Numbered from the stretch's first letter, positions 40,322 to 52,207 are shown. The stretch: DNA of 64,000 nt from Amoebidium appalachense (GCA_963693365.1 CAVNZM010000001.1:3844001-3908000), one strand, 5' to 3'. Numbers and translations: made by a program. The notes: generated from the letters alone by a model not told the origin.

Positions 40322-40423
40322 CTACTCTGCGCCTCGGCTCGTGTCGCGTTGCAGGCGGGTGGCATAGGCCTTGGCAACCAAATTCCACGCCTCAAGATAG
40401 CGATCCATACACTTGGCCAGGCA

Positions 40424-40475
<52 letters not shown>

Positions 40476-40954
40476 TGTGTGCTTGTGCTCACGTAAATGT
40501 GTCTGATCGCTCCCGGCGCATCAGGGGCAGTTGTGGATGTGTAGGTACAGTTGAGGATGAGTGAGCACAGCCCCGCAGCAATCCCAAGTCAAACGGCTAA
40601 AGTCCATCGCTCACACCATCGTAACGGCAAAATTTATCATCGACGTCTTTCATCCCCCCCCCCCCCCCCCCCCCCCCCCCTTCAAACACACAGACACGCC
40701 CACAACCACACAGACACAAAAAAGGCAATAAAACTCAACCCATGTAACGAACATTAGGATATTCCTTCTACTCAAATAAAAGCATGGGGAACAGGTCAAG
40801 AATACCCCCCCTCCCCCCCCGCACACGGGGGAGAAGGAAGTGGGACGGAGTGGGTGGGTAGGAGTCTCTCTAATCACACGGACAAATAACCAAAAAAAGC
40901 CCCCGCATTGTACACACAATCTGCCCCCCCCCCCCCCCCCCCCCCACACACACA

Positions 40955-40997
<43 letters not shown>

Positions 40998-41050
40998 AAC
41001 AACAACAACAACAAAACCAATTGCCTTTGCCCACAAACACAGACACACAC

Positions 41051-41143
<93 letters not shown>

Positions 41144-42491
41144 CACACACACACACGTTCATCTGTAAGCCTTCGACGTGCCTATCCACAAACATTTGCA
41201 CTCACAGCATATTTGGCAAACGGACAAGGGGGGGATTTAAAGGGGGGGGGGGGTGATGTATGCGTTAGAGGGTTGGAAATATGGAGGAGACAACCAAGAG
41301 CAACAACAAAACGTCACAAAAGTGGGAAATCCAAAATCAAACAATTTAAGCGTGCAGGCAGAAGACACTTGAACTGAGCCCATCCTCAGGGGGGTACGTG
41401 AGGGGGAGGGGTGGAGGTGGTATAATTTGGCAAGCACATTCCAAGGAAAAACATGAGCAAAAATACGCTATGGAAAAAAAAAAAAAAGCATGCAAGGCGA
41501 AAGGGAGGGTGGGAGAGATATGCCGAGAGGGCTTGCTAGGGTTATAAGACACAGCCAACATAGAACAAAAAAAAAGGGGGGAGGGGGGGGGGGTTTGAAT
41601 GTGTCAAAAAGTACAAAGTACACAAGAACAAACGGATAACACGATGCAGAATGCAAGCCATACATAAAGAGTATGCATAATAAGCAGAGCCCATCCTCAG
41701 GGGGGGCCCACGTCATCCACAGTACCCAAGTTTCGACCTATTCACCTCGTTAACGAAACCCAACTCAGATACTGCTTCACTTGAACATGGGTAGGTCACC
41801 CGTCTTGATCAGAAACGAGCAGGGTTGCTTATGCAGGCAAGGGCAGTGGGAAAGGCCGGGGGTTAAGGTTGCAGCAGTAAGCAGAAGCAAGAAAAATATG
41901 GATAGGAACTCAGGAGACGGGGCTTCCAGGAAGCTCCCCCGTCGCTACCTAAGTCGATACTTCCCTGGCTAACATCCTACACCAGCTGAAAAGAATTAAG
42001 TCCCGAAGGCCGCAGAATTCACAATCAGAGGGGAAAATATGAGATTTGACCCACGCCGCAGGGTAGTAACACGCTTACTAGGGCGGAACTTTAACGTCTT
42101 CGAACGAAAAGCTATGCCCCCGGATGTCAGCCGGAAATATGGTATCACCCATTGCTTTGGGCTTGAAAAAAGTCAAACCGATAGTCCGAGTTATGTTACG
42201 CCGGCGGGTAACATGCCGCATGGGTTCCAAGGGAGCTGTCGCCAACAGAGCGGTGTGTGCATGCGTGCGCGTAACACAATGTGTGAAGTGTGTCTATAGC
42301 TATGAAAGGGGGTATGCAGAAGTGGACAGATGAAGTGTGTGGAGAGAAAAACAGTAGGAAGAAAAGTAGACACCGGTGTGTGCAACCCCGCACAACATAC
42401 ACACACACACACACATAAATAAGCGAAGATTACAGGTAATCAACCAGAACAACAAATGACAAGCAAAACAACAGGCGCCAAAAAAAAAAAG

Positions 42492-42522
<31 letters not shown>

Positions 42523-43768
42523 AAAGGGGGGGGGAGGGGGAGGGGGGTCTTAGGGGTGCTGCAGAATCGTCAGATATTAGACAAATCGTACCAATACGAT
42601 CATTCTCTCATATATGAGAGAAGATTGTGACTAACGATGTGCAGAGCTGGTTAAGACCTGTTGAGTGTGCAGAGAAAATGGGAGGGGAAGGAGGTAGGGA
42701 AGGGGGGGGGGGGGGGGGGGGGGGGGGGTAAAAGCGGTGGTGACCTCGCTATTTTGGGGGGGGGGGGGGGGGTTGTATGTGTGTGTGTACTGGGGGGGGG
42801 GAGGGGAGGGGACCGAGGTTGGTGGGTCTGGGGGAGGGCTATGTGTGTGTGTCTGTGCGGAGAAGGGGTAGAAGTTGTGGTATCCGGGTACTTTGGGCAG
42901 AGGGAAGTTGATTGTCTGAGGGAAGGGATCAATGTGTGTGTGTGTGTGTGCGCGCGCGCGCGTGTGTGCGGTGTGCAAACGTTGCATGTGTCTGGCGTAT
43001 GTGTGAAGAAGCAGGGTGTTGAGGGGGGGGTGGGGGCACATACGCGGTCACTGCTTGACAGGTCGGGTCCAGGCTTAGTTATGCACTTGGCAAAGCACTT
43101 GTCCGTGACTTTCTGCACGGTAGGCATATCGTCAGGGGATGGTTGTCATACAGGAACAATCCCCCCCCTACACCCCCCTCCCCCCTCGCTCCGGTTTCCA
43201 TACCCGTCATCCTCCCTCACACATGCACAGTTTTTCAATCACTTCACGTCTCCAAACCACTATCTTTCCGCTGTGACCCCCCCCCCCCCCCCAAAATAAC
43301 AACCACACACATCCCATCCCTTCCCCCGACGAGCCTCCCCCGAACCCACCTCAAGCACCTCCCCTCTCCCTCCTTGCCCTGCAAAGTATCTTGCGCCAAC
43401 CTTTGCAATTCACTTGACGACTACAGTTGTCTAGAGTATGCAAACAAAAGCCCCACACCTGTTTTTGTTTAGTTCTCAGCACAGACCCCCCCACCCCCAC
43501 CCCCACTCCCCCCACCACCCCCCCCCCCCAAAAAAAAACAAAAAAAAAACAAAAAAACCCCACTATACCACCCTGTCCTCTATCCGTCATCTAAGTTCCC
43601 TATCCCCCCTCCCCTTTCCCCCTACTTCCTCCCTCCCTACCTAGGTATCTAAACCCGACTCAGCGTCCCCCCCCCCCCCCAAAAAAAAAAAAAAAAAAAA
43701 GAAAAAAAAAGTGTTCTCTTGCCCTCTATGTTCCGTGTCCAGGCATGGACTCCCTTATACTAGCAGGC

Positions 43769-43813
<45 letters not shown>

Positions 43814-44243
43814 TTGCCCGTTCACTCAGCACCGCTTAGCGGCCATAGCCAGCAGGCAAGGACGCACGCACAAAAAGAGCATCCAGCAGTCACGAAATAG
43901 GCAAAAAAAACGCTGCCTGGACACAAAAACGTATAAGGGCACAGGGGCACACGACCTCACCCTCCCCTTCTCCCTCCCTCCCCCCCCCCCCCTCCGCTTC
44001 CCAAAAAACCCAGCTCTCACCTTCTTCCCCTTAAAATTTCCCAACCCAAGTGGACACAACCGGGCGCGCACACGCACAAGCACACACAAACACGCACAAG
44101 CACACACATTCACAATTCCATACCTGCAGCAGCTCCTGTGCGTTTGCGATGGCCATCTGCCCGCGCACCTGGTCCATAATCTCCTGCTTGTTGGGCGCAG
44201 TGGCCCCGGCACGCTGCCCGCCAAAATCATTGAACCCACTCAT
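40322..44243 (-). CDS. TIM13: Mitochondrial import inner membrane translocase subunit Tim13
   Basis: A small Tim chaperone of the intermembrane space; in other eukaryotes Tim13 pairs with Tim8 to guide hydrophobic precursors between TOM and the inner or outer membrane insertion machinery. Three exons, phase 0 at both junctions: 44124-44243, 43044-43112, 40322-40426; 97 residues against about 95 in animals. Exon 1 has IMDQVRGQMAIANAQELLQ, the family N-terminal helix; exon 2 has DKCFAKCITKPG, the first CX3C; exon 3 has VCLAKCMDRYLEAWN, the second CX3C. The four cysteines form the two disulfides of the fold. No cleavable presequence, as expected for this import route. Intron 2 (2.6 kb) contains the second copy of the long repeat, a poly(C)-tailed repeat and a (GA)n array; intron 1 is C-rich with poly(A) runs. 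Confidence 0.94.
40655..41145. repeat. C runs, C-to-A junction and (GA)n in TIM13 intron 2
   Basis: C runs at 40653-40680, 40923-40945 and 40960-40986, the last passing straight into an A run. A (GA)n array runs from 41052 to about 41144. Confidence 0.9.
41242..41390 (-). repeat. Poly(C)-tailed repeat, second subfamily, copy 2
   Basis: On the minus strand it starts CTGAGGATGGGCTC, continues AGTTCAAGTGTCTTCTGCC, then the body shared with 10272-10375, and ends GCATACATCA followed by a C run. It links the shared head to a different body, so subfamilies share head and tail type. Confidence 0.85.
41583..42702 (-). repeat. Long dispersed repeat, copy 2 (inverted)
   Basis: Reverse complement of 5081-6360 with few substitutions and a shortened pyrimidine tract. 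The family end (GTTTGAATGTGTCAAAAAGT on the plus strand) abuts a G run at 41583-41593. Plus-strand open frames 41781-41972, 42039-42299 and 42124-42333 correspond one-to-one to those of the first copy. Lies in intron 2 of TIM13. Confidence 0.88.
42703..43030. repeat. G-rich stretch of TIM13 intron 2
   Basis: G runs at 42704-42728 and 42757-42772, more G-rich sequence, then (GT)n with a (GC)n core near 42953. No coding signal. Confidence 0.8.
43480..43815. repeat. C-to-A homopolymer junctions and long poly(A)
   Basis: C runs pass directly into A runs at about 43521-43557 and 43667-43708, and a separate A run spans 43770-43811. In intron 1 of TIM13. Confidence 0.9.
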
Positions 44244-44813
44244 GGTGAAGTATTCAGTTGTTACTTTCTGACGACAAGACTGGTTTTAGAAGAACTCAGG
44301 GAGAGAGGCCGCAGCTTCTGGCATCCCATGCATGCGCGCAGTTTGCGGCAATCGATGGTCACCTGTTTAGCTAAAAATAGGCACATGGACACTTGTGTCC
44401 CTATTTATAGCTATCTACAGGCGGCCCAAACAGATCTGGCTCCCTATACCTTGTGAACTTGGAATAGCTCGAGCATCATCTGAGGAGCTTGCAGAACTAC
44501 AATATTTTTGTCCGAAGATATTTACTAGATGTATTTTTTTATCTCAGATTATTCCGTTAGAAATTAGAAGACTGGCTTATTTAGATAATCCTGATATTAC
44601 GTCTATTGACTATCTGTTGTGTTGAACCACGGTATGTTTAACGAGTTTTCTCCACCCTTCGAGTAATTTCCCCACCCGATTCCTTATTGGGTTTACACAC
44701 TTTTTATTGCGTGGACATTGCCGGAGGCCCAGCCACATTCGACGGCCTACTTATACGGCGTAGTTCGGACCATTCCCCTGAGTTTTCGGTTTCCTTCCCT
44801 GTTCACTTCGGCG

Positions 44814-44928
44814 CTAACACGTACTGACGTGTTGCCGCACGTGCGACGTTTTAACATCTACTCAGGCGGCAAAAAAAAAAAAGAAAAAAAAAAAAAAAGA
44901 AAGGAGCCACCGCCTCAGTAGGTGGTAG
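44814..44928 (+). mobile_element. MITE copy 2, nested in RT element
   Basis: 115 bp, CTAACACGTACTG to GTGGTAG. Flanked by ACTTCGGCG at 44805-44813 and 44929-44937, a perfect 9-bp duplication. Same A-rich core and CTACTCAGGCGG/CCGCCTCAGTAG internal pair as copy 1. Confidence 0.9.
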
Positions 44929-44937
44929 ACTTCGGCG

Positions 44938-46277
44938 GGGCTACTCAGACTAACCGCCGCCTCTTACCTCGCGGTTTCAAGCACAAGTTAAACCAGTTAC
45001 TCGCCGTCAAGGAGTATGAGTCGGTTCATGGCTTCTTTCTTGCCGCAGTGCGCGACGCCTGTGCGCAGCGGAACCCGGCTATTTGGAGGTTTGTTATAAT
45101 GAGTTTGTTGAGTTTCTGTTTGCCCTTGGCCTATGATATTTTATAGATCAAAGTGGTCCCTAGGACTGGCAGTCCCCTCCCTCGCCCAATCGAATACAAG
45201 TATTTGGGGATTCCGGTGGACGAATGGGGCATATGTTTCAAACGGATGATCGACGTCGACCGTCGGGTGGAGAGTGCAGGCAGGTGTCTTCGGTTATTTA
45301 GGGATGTGTATCTTTCTACTCTTTCTCATACTGTCCACCTATACAATCGTCTTAGTATATTTCGCACATATATTCGCCCTTTGTCTGAATACGGGTTGCC
45401 CTTACTAGCTATAGCACCCCCTGATACTGTTACTAATGTCCTCAAATCAATAGATGATTTCCACTACAACAACTTGTTGTACGTTTCTCACTGGTCTTTC
45501 CACACCTATCCCTAGACGCCTTTTTGATTCTCTCTACGCACTCATGACTCACACCACCATCACAACGCGTACACGAATTAGCCCTTAAATTTCACGAGCA
45601 CATCACCCGCCTGTCCGCTTGTGCCCCGGACCACCCGCTCTTCCGGCTACACGCATCCCCGCCGGACTCGCCCCTCTACCTCTTCCCTTCCCCATCGTCT
45701 CTGCCCATATGCATTGCCGAGCGTTATGTGGAATGGCTGGCGACCCCACCGGAGGTACGGCTAGATCATAGTGTGAATATGAATAGTTTCAAGTCTATGG
45801 CTGATAGATATCTTTTTACTCTACGTGTTGAGTCCCTTCCGGTGTTAGGACCGCAAAAACACCAACTACTAGTAGCCTATATGGCGGATACGGTTAGAGA
45901 GTCTCGTTCATACATAGATTCGTTTATTCGTAATGTGGTGTGGTGTAAAAACGCAAAGATGATTATGGCTTGACGGTGTAATCGGTTTCTGGTGTCTCTT
46001 GCTCGTATGTGTAATGGGTCAACCCAATATGTGTGGGAGGCGGTTTACTCGCGGCTGCATATCTATCAATAAGTGCAACCTGTACATGTTAGCTAACGTA
46101 TTAGAACCGGAGGTTATTGGCGGTTTTATTCTCTTTTCTTCCTCTCTTCCTCAATATATCCGTTTTAAGATGACTATCCTAGATCACCTTATTAATGCTG
46201 CACAGTATGATATTGTGATCCGGTTTCTTAACTTTCTTTCGGAGCTACCGATGCTAGCCTCTGCTTACCCATAATAT
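44938..46277 (+). pseudogene. Reverse transcriptase C-terminal remnant
   Basis: Residual coding blocks of the element above. Block 1, 44938-45143, ends LLSFCLPLAYDIL. Block 2, 45153-45515, holds the thumb motif YKYLGIPVD and SEYGLPLLAIAPPD. Block 3, 45580-45973, begins LALKFHEHITRL and ends WCKNAKMIMA. Block 4, to 46274, has GCISINKCNLYML, which aligns with the Cys-containing C-terminus of the intact ORF. Frame changes and lack of the catalytic YADD make it non-functional. Confidence 0.8.
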
Positions 46278-46432
46278 GTAATAGTAGGGGTGTCATATAC
46301 TACGATGGCGCTCATTGTTGCCTAGCATGTACATATGCCACTGGCTGCATTTGATTGGCTGCGCTGGAAAACGCAGTAGGCCGTCGAATGTGGCTGGGCC
46401 TCCGGCAGTGTCCACGCAATAAAAAGTGTGTA

Positions 46433-46784
46433 TTGTATGTAGTAGGACCGACTCAAAAGAATGGAATGTACAAATGGAGATTATGGAATGCGCTCAAGCG
46501 GCAGCGATTACTCTAGAGCATCACCGGCAGCCAATCATGTCAGGATGCATCACAAGTCAACATGAGAAAAAGAAGACTTAAGCTTTTAGTATTTAGGAAA
46601 AAGGAAGGGAGGAAACAGGATAATACAAGCCTGTTGCTACTAAAGATGCTCTCTTTGCGACTCGATTATTGTTTCAAATCTTTCCTTCTAAGCACCATTA
46701 TTGATAAGTTTGGGAAGGTCTTGATTCTCGTGATGAATGATGACTGTTGCGCCTGCCCAATGCATATGCCACGGTCAGGGATGT
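46433..46784. other. Unassigned interval
   Basis: Unique sequence between the RT remnant and the next dispersed repeat. A frame at 46562-46951 begins with basic residues but has no family resemblance or splice support. Confidence 0.45.
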
Positions 46785-46960
46785 ACCGACTTGACTGCCA
46801 GTCGTCAGTCGTAGTCATGGAAATTGCAAAGTGGTGTAGTCGTAGTCGAGTCGCCGAGGGTGCCACCTACGACTATAGGCCCCACGACTTTGGGGAAGGG
46901 GGGGGGGGGGGAGGGGGGGGAAAAATGCTCATGTGCACATGTGGGCAATGAAATCCTCCC
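46785..46960 (-). repeat. Dispersed repeat with GACTACGACT motif, copy 2
   Basis: Inverted relative of 34005-34275: CAGGGATGTACCGACTTGAC, GTCGTAGTCGAGTCGCC, CCCACGACTTTGGGG, a G-rich tract, then ATGTGCACATGTGGGCAATG. Confidence 0.8.
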
Positions 46961-46974
46961 CTGTCCTCCCTCCC

Positions 46975-47030
<56 letters not shown>

Positions 47031-47076
47031 GGTCCTGTGAGTCCTTTTTCTGGTCTGCAGGAGTTTTTTTTTTTTT

Positions 47077-47131
<55 letters not shown>

Positions 47132-47290
47132 ACACACACACACCGTGCACTGTGGGCAGTCTGAGGCACGGAGACACACACATACACACAATGTGATACA
47201 CACCACACACACACACACACACACACACCACACAGTCACACAAACACACCCAGTGACGAACGAACACAAAATCCAAATGTACACACAGAC
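46975..47290. repeat. Poly(C), T-to-G junction and CA repeats
   Basis: A C run of about 50 bases (46977-47026), a T run passing directly into a G run of about 40 (47064-47129), then degenerate CA repeats. Confidence 0.9.
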
Positions 47291-48028
47291 ATGTGCACAC
47301 ATTTTCGCACAGCGAGCCGCCCGAGATCTGCACGTACGTGAGGTGTAGGATGCAAAATTACTAGTCAGTTATCTTTCAGCTATCTTCATTCGTAGGGCAC
47401 CGTAGTTCCACGAACTTCCATTGTGTAGCTTTAGTGCTGTAAAGGGTGTTCTTGCTACAATCTCACTCCGGGTCTATATCATCGCAAAAAGGAATACTGG
47501 ACTGCACTACATTGTATCCAGTTGCCTAGAGTCGAAGGATATGTAACATATATGTCAGGCGGTTGCCAACCACCTGGCCCAGTAAGGTATATCAGAAATG
47601 CCGGAATTCCTATAACAGGGTAGTTTAAGAGTTATCCTGGCATGATGAGCAGAGAGGCCGCCCGGACCAAACATGCGAAAAATGTACAAAGAGCCCGAGG
47701 TGTGAGGGAAGATGCTCAGAGAACAGGAGATGGCATGCTGACGGTTAGTGGCTTATTGCCTTTTTAAGAATTCGCCTATCTGTTTTCTGTTTTTCTTTTG
47801 TCACTGTGGTGGTGTGCCACGCTGCTAGACCTTTCAAAGGTAGCTCTTAGTTTTTTAAGCTGACAGCTCGGTCATACGGCGGCTGAGGCCACAGCAGTGT
47901 GCGACCACGTGCACGCTGTAATCCTGGTCAGAGGAGGTTACGCACCGGCATCAGGGATCAGACGTGCATAGAACTTGATGATCTTGCACAGTAGCCAGTA
48001 AAGTGCAAGCAGCTAATAAATAGCCTCT
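47291..48028. other. Unique interval upstream of seven-helix gene
   Basis: Non-repetitive. An ATG at 47643 opens a 42-codon basic frame ending near 47768; too short and unsupported to call. It may contain the distal promoter of the gene at 48356. Confidence 0.4.
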
Positions 48029-48037
48029 ATGTAAAAC

Positions 48038-48162
48038 CTACCAGCTACTGAGGCGGTGTCTCCCTTTTCTTTTTTTTTTTTTTTTTTTTTTTTTTTGCAA
48101 AAAGGGACGCCTCAAGTAGATGTATAACGTCGCACGTGCGGCAACACATCAGTACGTGTTAG
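48038..48162 (-). mobile_element. MITE copy 3
   Basis: 125 bp in the opposite orientation to copies 1 and 2. Flanked by ATGTAAAAC at 48029-48037 and 48163-48171, a perfect 9-bp duplication. The ends read CTACCAGCTACTG and CAGTACGTGTTAG. It lies about 190 bases upstream of the seven-helix gene's ATG. Confidence 0.9.
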
Positions 48163-48355
48163 ATGTAAAACCGGTAGTAAATGCATCGCCACTTGCCATT
48201 CATTCAAGTCCAGGCCGTGAACATATCAGTCGATCCTACACTCAACCTGACCTTTAACACATCCAAGAACCACATTCTCCTCTACTTTCCCACTGCCACC
48301 TGGCTCCATACACCTCTTGAGAATTAGCTCTTATGCAGTACGGAACACCCCAACT

Positions 48356-49802
48356 ATGAGCAACCTACTTTTCCTGCGCATCTACGGGCCCATGTTTCTG
48401 TGTGCGCTGGCTATATCTTTGGGCTATGCTGTGCTCTCAGTCCACCTTGCCCGCGTACCGACCAGCAAGGCCGACAACCTTCTATTTTTGGTGCTGCTGC
48501 CATGGCTGGGCTACTTTCTGCAGGGCCTGCAGTGGGTGCTCTATGCGTACTACCCACCCCTCCGTGACGTAAGTTCCTCTGCTCTCCACCCCCATGTGGC
48601 ACCAGTCTATACACACAGACGGAGCCAGATCTCACGCTTCCAAACCGCTTGTTTACAGTCTTCTTGGTCTCGGACGGGTGTACAGAGCCACACAATCAGT
48701 GCGAATGCACATAACGTAAAAACGGCATTATGTTGGATCTGGGTAGCCACCAATACTGAGCTTGGACACGTGCATGTGCGACGTGAAGTTGCGAACTCCA
48801 TAGAAATATTTGCATCAGTATGCCGTGAGTGCCCTGCCTATTGCCTCAACACCATGCTCTCTCCTACCCCCGCTACCATAAATTCTGATCACCAACACCA
48901 CACAGGAGCCACTGCTGTGGGGTCTGCACTGGTTTGGGCGGCCACTCGTCCTCCTTCCAGTGTTGGTGTTTGCGTGGCGGCTTGCTATCGTGCACGTGGG
49001 CACGTTTGACTGGCGCACGTGCAGGCGCCGACCGCCGTTTCTCATTAGCCAGACACGGTACACCACACGGTGGATGTTTGTGAAGTTGGCCTGGCTAATG
49101 GTCCCCTTTGTGGTGTCGTACCTCGTGCTACTCTGGCACCCCAACAAGTATGTGGCCATAGATTACGTCCATGTGGCGCTGCAGGTGGCCATACAGTTGG
49201 GGCTGTTGGTGGCCGTGTTGTTGTTGCAGAGAGCACGCAGGAACACACAGAGCTACTGGCTGACCGAGGGACTGTTGTGGTGCCTCAAGTGGCTGTGTGC
49301 TACGTTTCTGGCCGGCCTCCTCATTGACAACATTGGTTGGGAGTTTTGGAGCCAATCGTTCATGGAGGGAGGATATCTGGTATTGGCCATGTACACACTG
49401 CAGGCCTTGGCGTGTTTTCACTTGTGGCAACACATGTTAAAAATACTTGCCAAGCCGAACCCGAATCCAAACGTCACGATTGGTGCCACAGCAGCACGCC
49501 CCACACGCAAAGAGAAGGCAAATGACACTGTGAGCGTGGCTATGGAAGTAGACATTGTGCCAGACCAAAACCAACTCCGCCCCGTTATGTTCTGTGAGCC
49601 GGTCAAGCAAATATGCCCCCAAGACGACGTAGGGTTGGTGGGAAAGGAGGGGGAATGGCAACATACACACCAAGAGCATGCGGAGGGGGATGGAAAGGTG
49701 GTGATTGATGGGGCGGACGGCAATTGGACCATGCAACAACACAGGTGTGGCAGGGGGGGCTTGCAATCATGGGGAAAAGGAGGAAGTCCACATGAAAGGT
49801 GA
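48356..49802 (+). CDS. Seven-helix membrane protein, unrecognised family
   Basis: Two exons, phase 0: 48356-48568 (ends at a consensus GTAAGT donor) and 48906-49802; 369 residues. Hydrophobic segments at about 8-30, 41-64, 84-102, 128-148, 158-179, 193-212 and 226-249 make seven likely transmembrane helices, with a basic loop at 107-125 and a hydrophilic tail from 250 that is acidic toward its end. This is the layout of many receptors and also of other membrane families; no diagnostic motif (such as DRY or NPxxY) is visible, so I assign no function. The ATG at 48356 is the first in frame. A GTGAGG donor-like site at 49799 overlaps the stop, so a further short 3' exon is possible. It faces the MUN-domain gene tail to tail. 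Confidence 0.65.
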
Positions 49803-50537
49803 GGCATATGAATAGTCATACTATTTGGGATGTTGTGATTGACAGAAACACATGGCGACCAAACACCCAGTAGGTATGCAATTATGGGTCGAGTGGTTGG
49901 AATAGTCATGCTAGTCATGTTTTGTACTGGCAGGTACGTACGGTTGACAACAGAGTACATCGGCCCACCCACACCATGCATCGTACATGAATGCTCATGT
50001 TATAGCACATTATTGTGTTCATGGTACAGTGAGAGAGAACGCATGAATGTGCCCACGCAGTGACTACTGACGGAACAGTCGGATATACATTGTTGTATTA
50101 TAAATACTGCATATTCAAGCACCCCAGCAATCGTTTATTGGGGACGTAAACATTCGGTATATCGAAAATATAAGTAGGCTACGTAAATATAGCGTAAATA
50201 TAGCGGGTGCACGGGGTCATGTTACCCTGCTCTTAATGCGTCCCGATATTGGACAAAAACAGTTCATGCATGTTCATACCTACCTAACGACGAATGATAG
50301 TAACACAACGTATATATGTACCTTGTTTGCTAAAGTAGTGTTGGCTGTGCCAAACATTCAATTCTTTACGTGTATGTTTACTTAGATAGCCAAATTGAAA
50401 CTTATAATACTTCATGTGTATTAATACTAAACCTAATGAATAGAATGTGTGATGTCGACATGCCTCACTTTGCAGTTGTTCGCATGCTGCCGGTCTGAAG
50501 CTGTGCAAAGAAGGATGGATTGCTGACACGTCCAAGC

Positions 50538-50606
<69 letters not shown>

Positions 50607-50871
50607 TGTGTTTGTGTCCGTGTGTATGTGCGTGTGCATGTAATACATGTGTGTAGTGTGTGGCCATGCGCACAGGGGTGTTTGCGCGTGCGCGCGCGCG
50701 CGCGCGTGTGTGTGTGGTGGTGGTGGTGGTAGTGGTGGTGGTGGGGGGGGGGGGGGGGGGGGGGGGAAGGACTGAATGAGCGAGTGTTCGTGAGTGGTGA
50801 GTGTGATTGTGATTGTGATTGTGAGTGTGTGTGTATGTGTGTGTATGTGTGTGCGTGTGTGTGTGTGTGCG

Positions 50872-50905
<34 letters not shown>

Positions 50906-51366
50906 CACGACTTCGTGTGAACATGTGTGCGTGTACTTGTCAGTGGACGAATGCACGTGAATGCACTTGTTCTACATGGATGTGTGAGTGCATCGGCGTA
51001 TGCCTACCTGGATGTGTGTGCTATGCATATGCATGCAGGTGGGGTGAGAGGGTGCGTGCATATACAAGCTTGTTCACTCCTGTGTGGAATTGATGTGCAT
51101 AACTAGGGGTGCCTAGGTGCTCAGATTTGGAGGGAAAATGGTCTGTTCCTTCACATGATGCCGTTCTACGCCCACTACGACCCTACCACCCAGCTGTAGC
51201 CACTTCTTTCCATTTCTTCGTTTCTTTTTCATGTTTCTGTGTCTTTTCTTTTGGTTTCTTTTCTCTTTCTTTTCTTTTTTCTTTTTCTTGTTGTTTTGCC
51301 TTTTTTTTAATTCTTATATTATTATTATTATTATTATTTTTCCAAGGGGACAGAGGAGGAGGAGGA

Positions 51367-51397
<31 letters not shown>

Positions 51398-52012
51398 AGG
51401 GGAGCTTTAACGTACGAGAGTCAGAAATTTTTTTGCCCTTGTATCGTCCTCCGTGTCTTCCAGCATGGCTTGCAGCCCAGGCACTGCAAGGGGGGGGTGT
51501 GAACAGCTGCATGGGACTAGCACACTGCCTGGCATGCACTATGTACGACATGTGACAGAACATGCCTTTAGATAACCGAACAAATAAAAAGGATACATGC
51601 ATGGGCTCACTGGCAGAAAGAAGGCGGAGCAAGCAGACACACATTGCTAGTATGTAAGATGTACTACTCCCCTCTTCATAGCTATTGGTACTCTTCCTAT
51701 GAGCAGCTTTGCTTTGTTGTATGTAAACAATGGAACAAAAAACGTTTTATGCATGATTTGCTTTCATTCCCCACAGCAGATCACGCTCTTTTGATGACCA
51801 AATGCGCTTCTAACTGCACACAGAATAGGGAACAAACACAAGATGGCTCAGGAAGACCGTGCAACCGTGCAAAAAAAATTATTGCTTTTTGGACACCAAT
51901 CGTTTCGTTAGCTCCACCATCAGCAGAAAAGTAGCACTATTTCCCCTGTATTCTCACATTATGAAAAAAAAGTGTACACAACCGCACATGCATGTTAGTG
52001 AGATCATACTAC
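49803..52012. other. Convergent intergenic region
   Basis: 49803-50460 is unique without a good frame. (GT)n at 50541-50605, a (GC)n core near 50690-50706, (GGT)n and a G run (50740-50766), more GT repeats to 50905, and a G run at 51370-51397. 51550-52010 is unique. No gene seen. Confidence 0.6.
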
Positions 52013-52207
52013 AAATGCTTGCACTGAAAACGGCCTCCAATCAGAACAGGGCAGAACTCGCGACGATTGGATGGCGGCTTGAATTAATCTTGGCCGGCGC
52101 CCGGGAATCCTAAGCGAAGCAAAATTTATTTCCTAATTCGAGCCGCGCCGTATCGCAAAAGCCTGTCTTTGATCTGATTGGAGGCCATTTTCAGTGCAAG
52201 CATTTTA
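52013..52207. repeat. Fold-back element with about 33-bp arms
   Basis: Left arm 52013-52046 (AATGCTTGCACTGAAAACGG then CCTCCAATCAGA) recurs as reverse complement at 52173-52207 with only a few mismatches; the arms are about 126 bases apart. On the minus strand AATAAA lies at 52125-52130, about 210 bases past the stop of the MUN-domain gene, so the element may supply that gene's poly(A) signal. I could not define a target duplication. Confidence 0.8.

Larger units (their letters stand above)
44694..46432 (+). mobile_element. Decayed reverse-transcriptase element with inverted ends
   Basis: Contains remnants of the C-terminal half of a non-LTR-type reverse transcriptase, related to the intact one at 22-24 kb: IEYKYLGIPVDEW near 45190, EYGLPLLA near 45390, and a C-terminal block ending near 46271 (INAAQYDIVIRFLNFLSEL). 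The catalytic core is absent and frames change at least twice (about 45515, 45973), so it is a pseudogene. The first 58 bases (44694-44751) are repeated as reverse complement, one mismatch, at 46375-46432, so the element either has terminal inverted repeats or abuts an inverted 3' fragment of its own family. AATAAAAA lies near the right end. A MITE is nested at 44814-44928. Confidence 0.8.
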
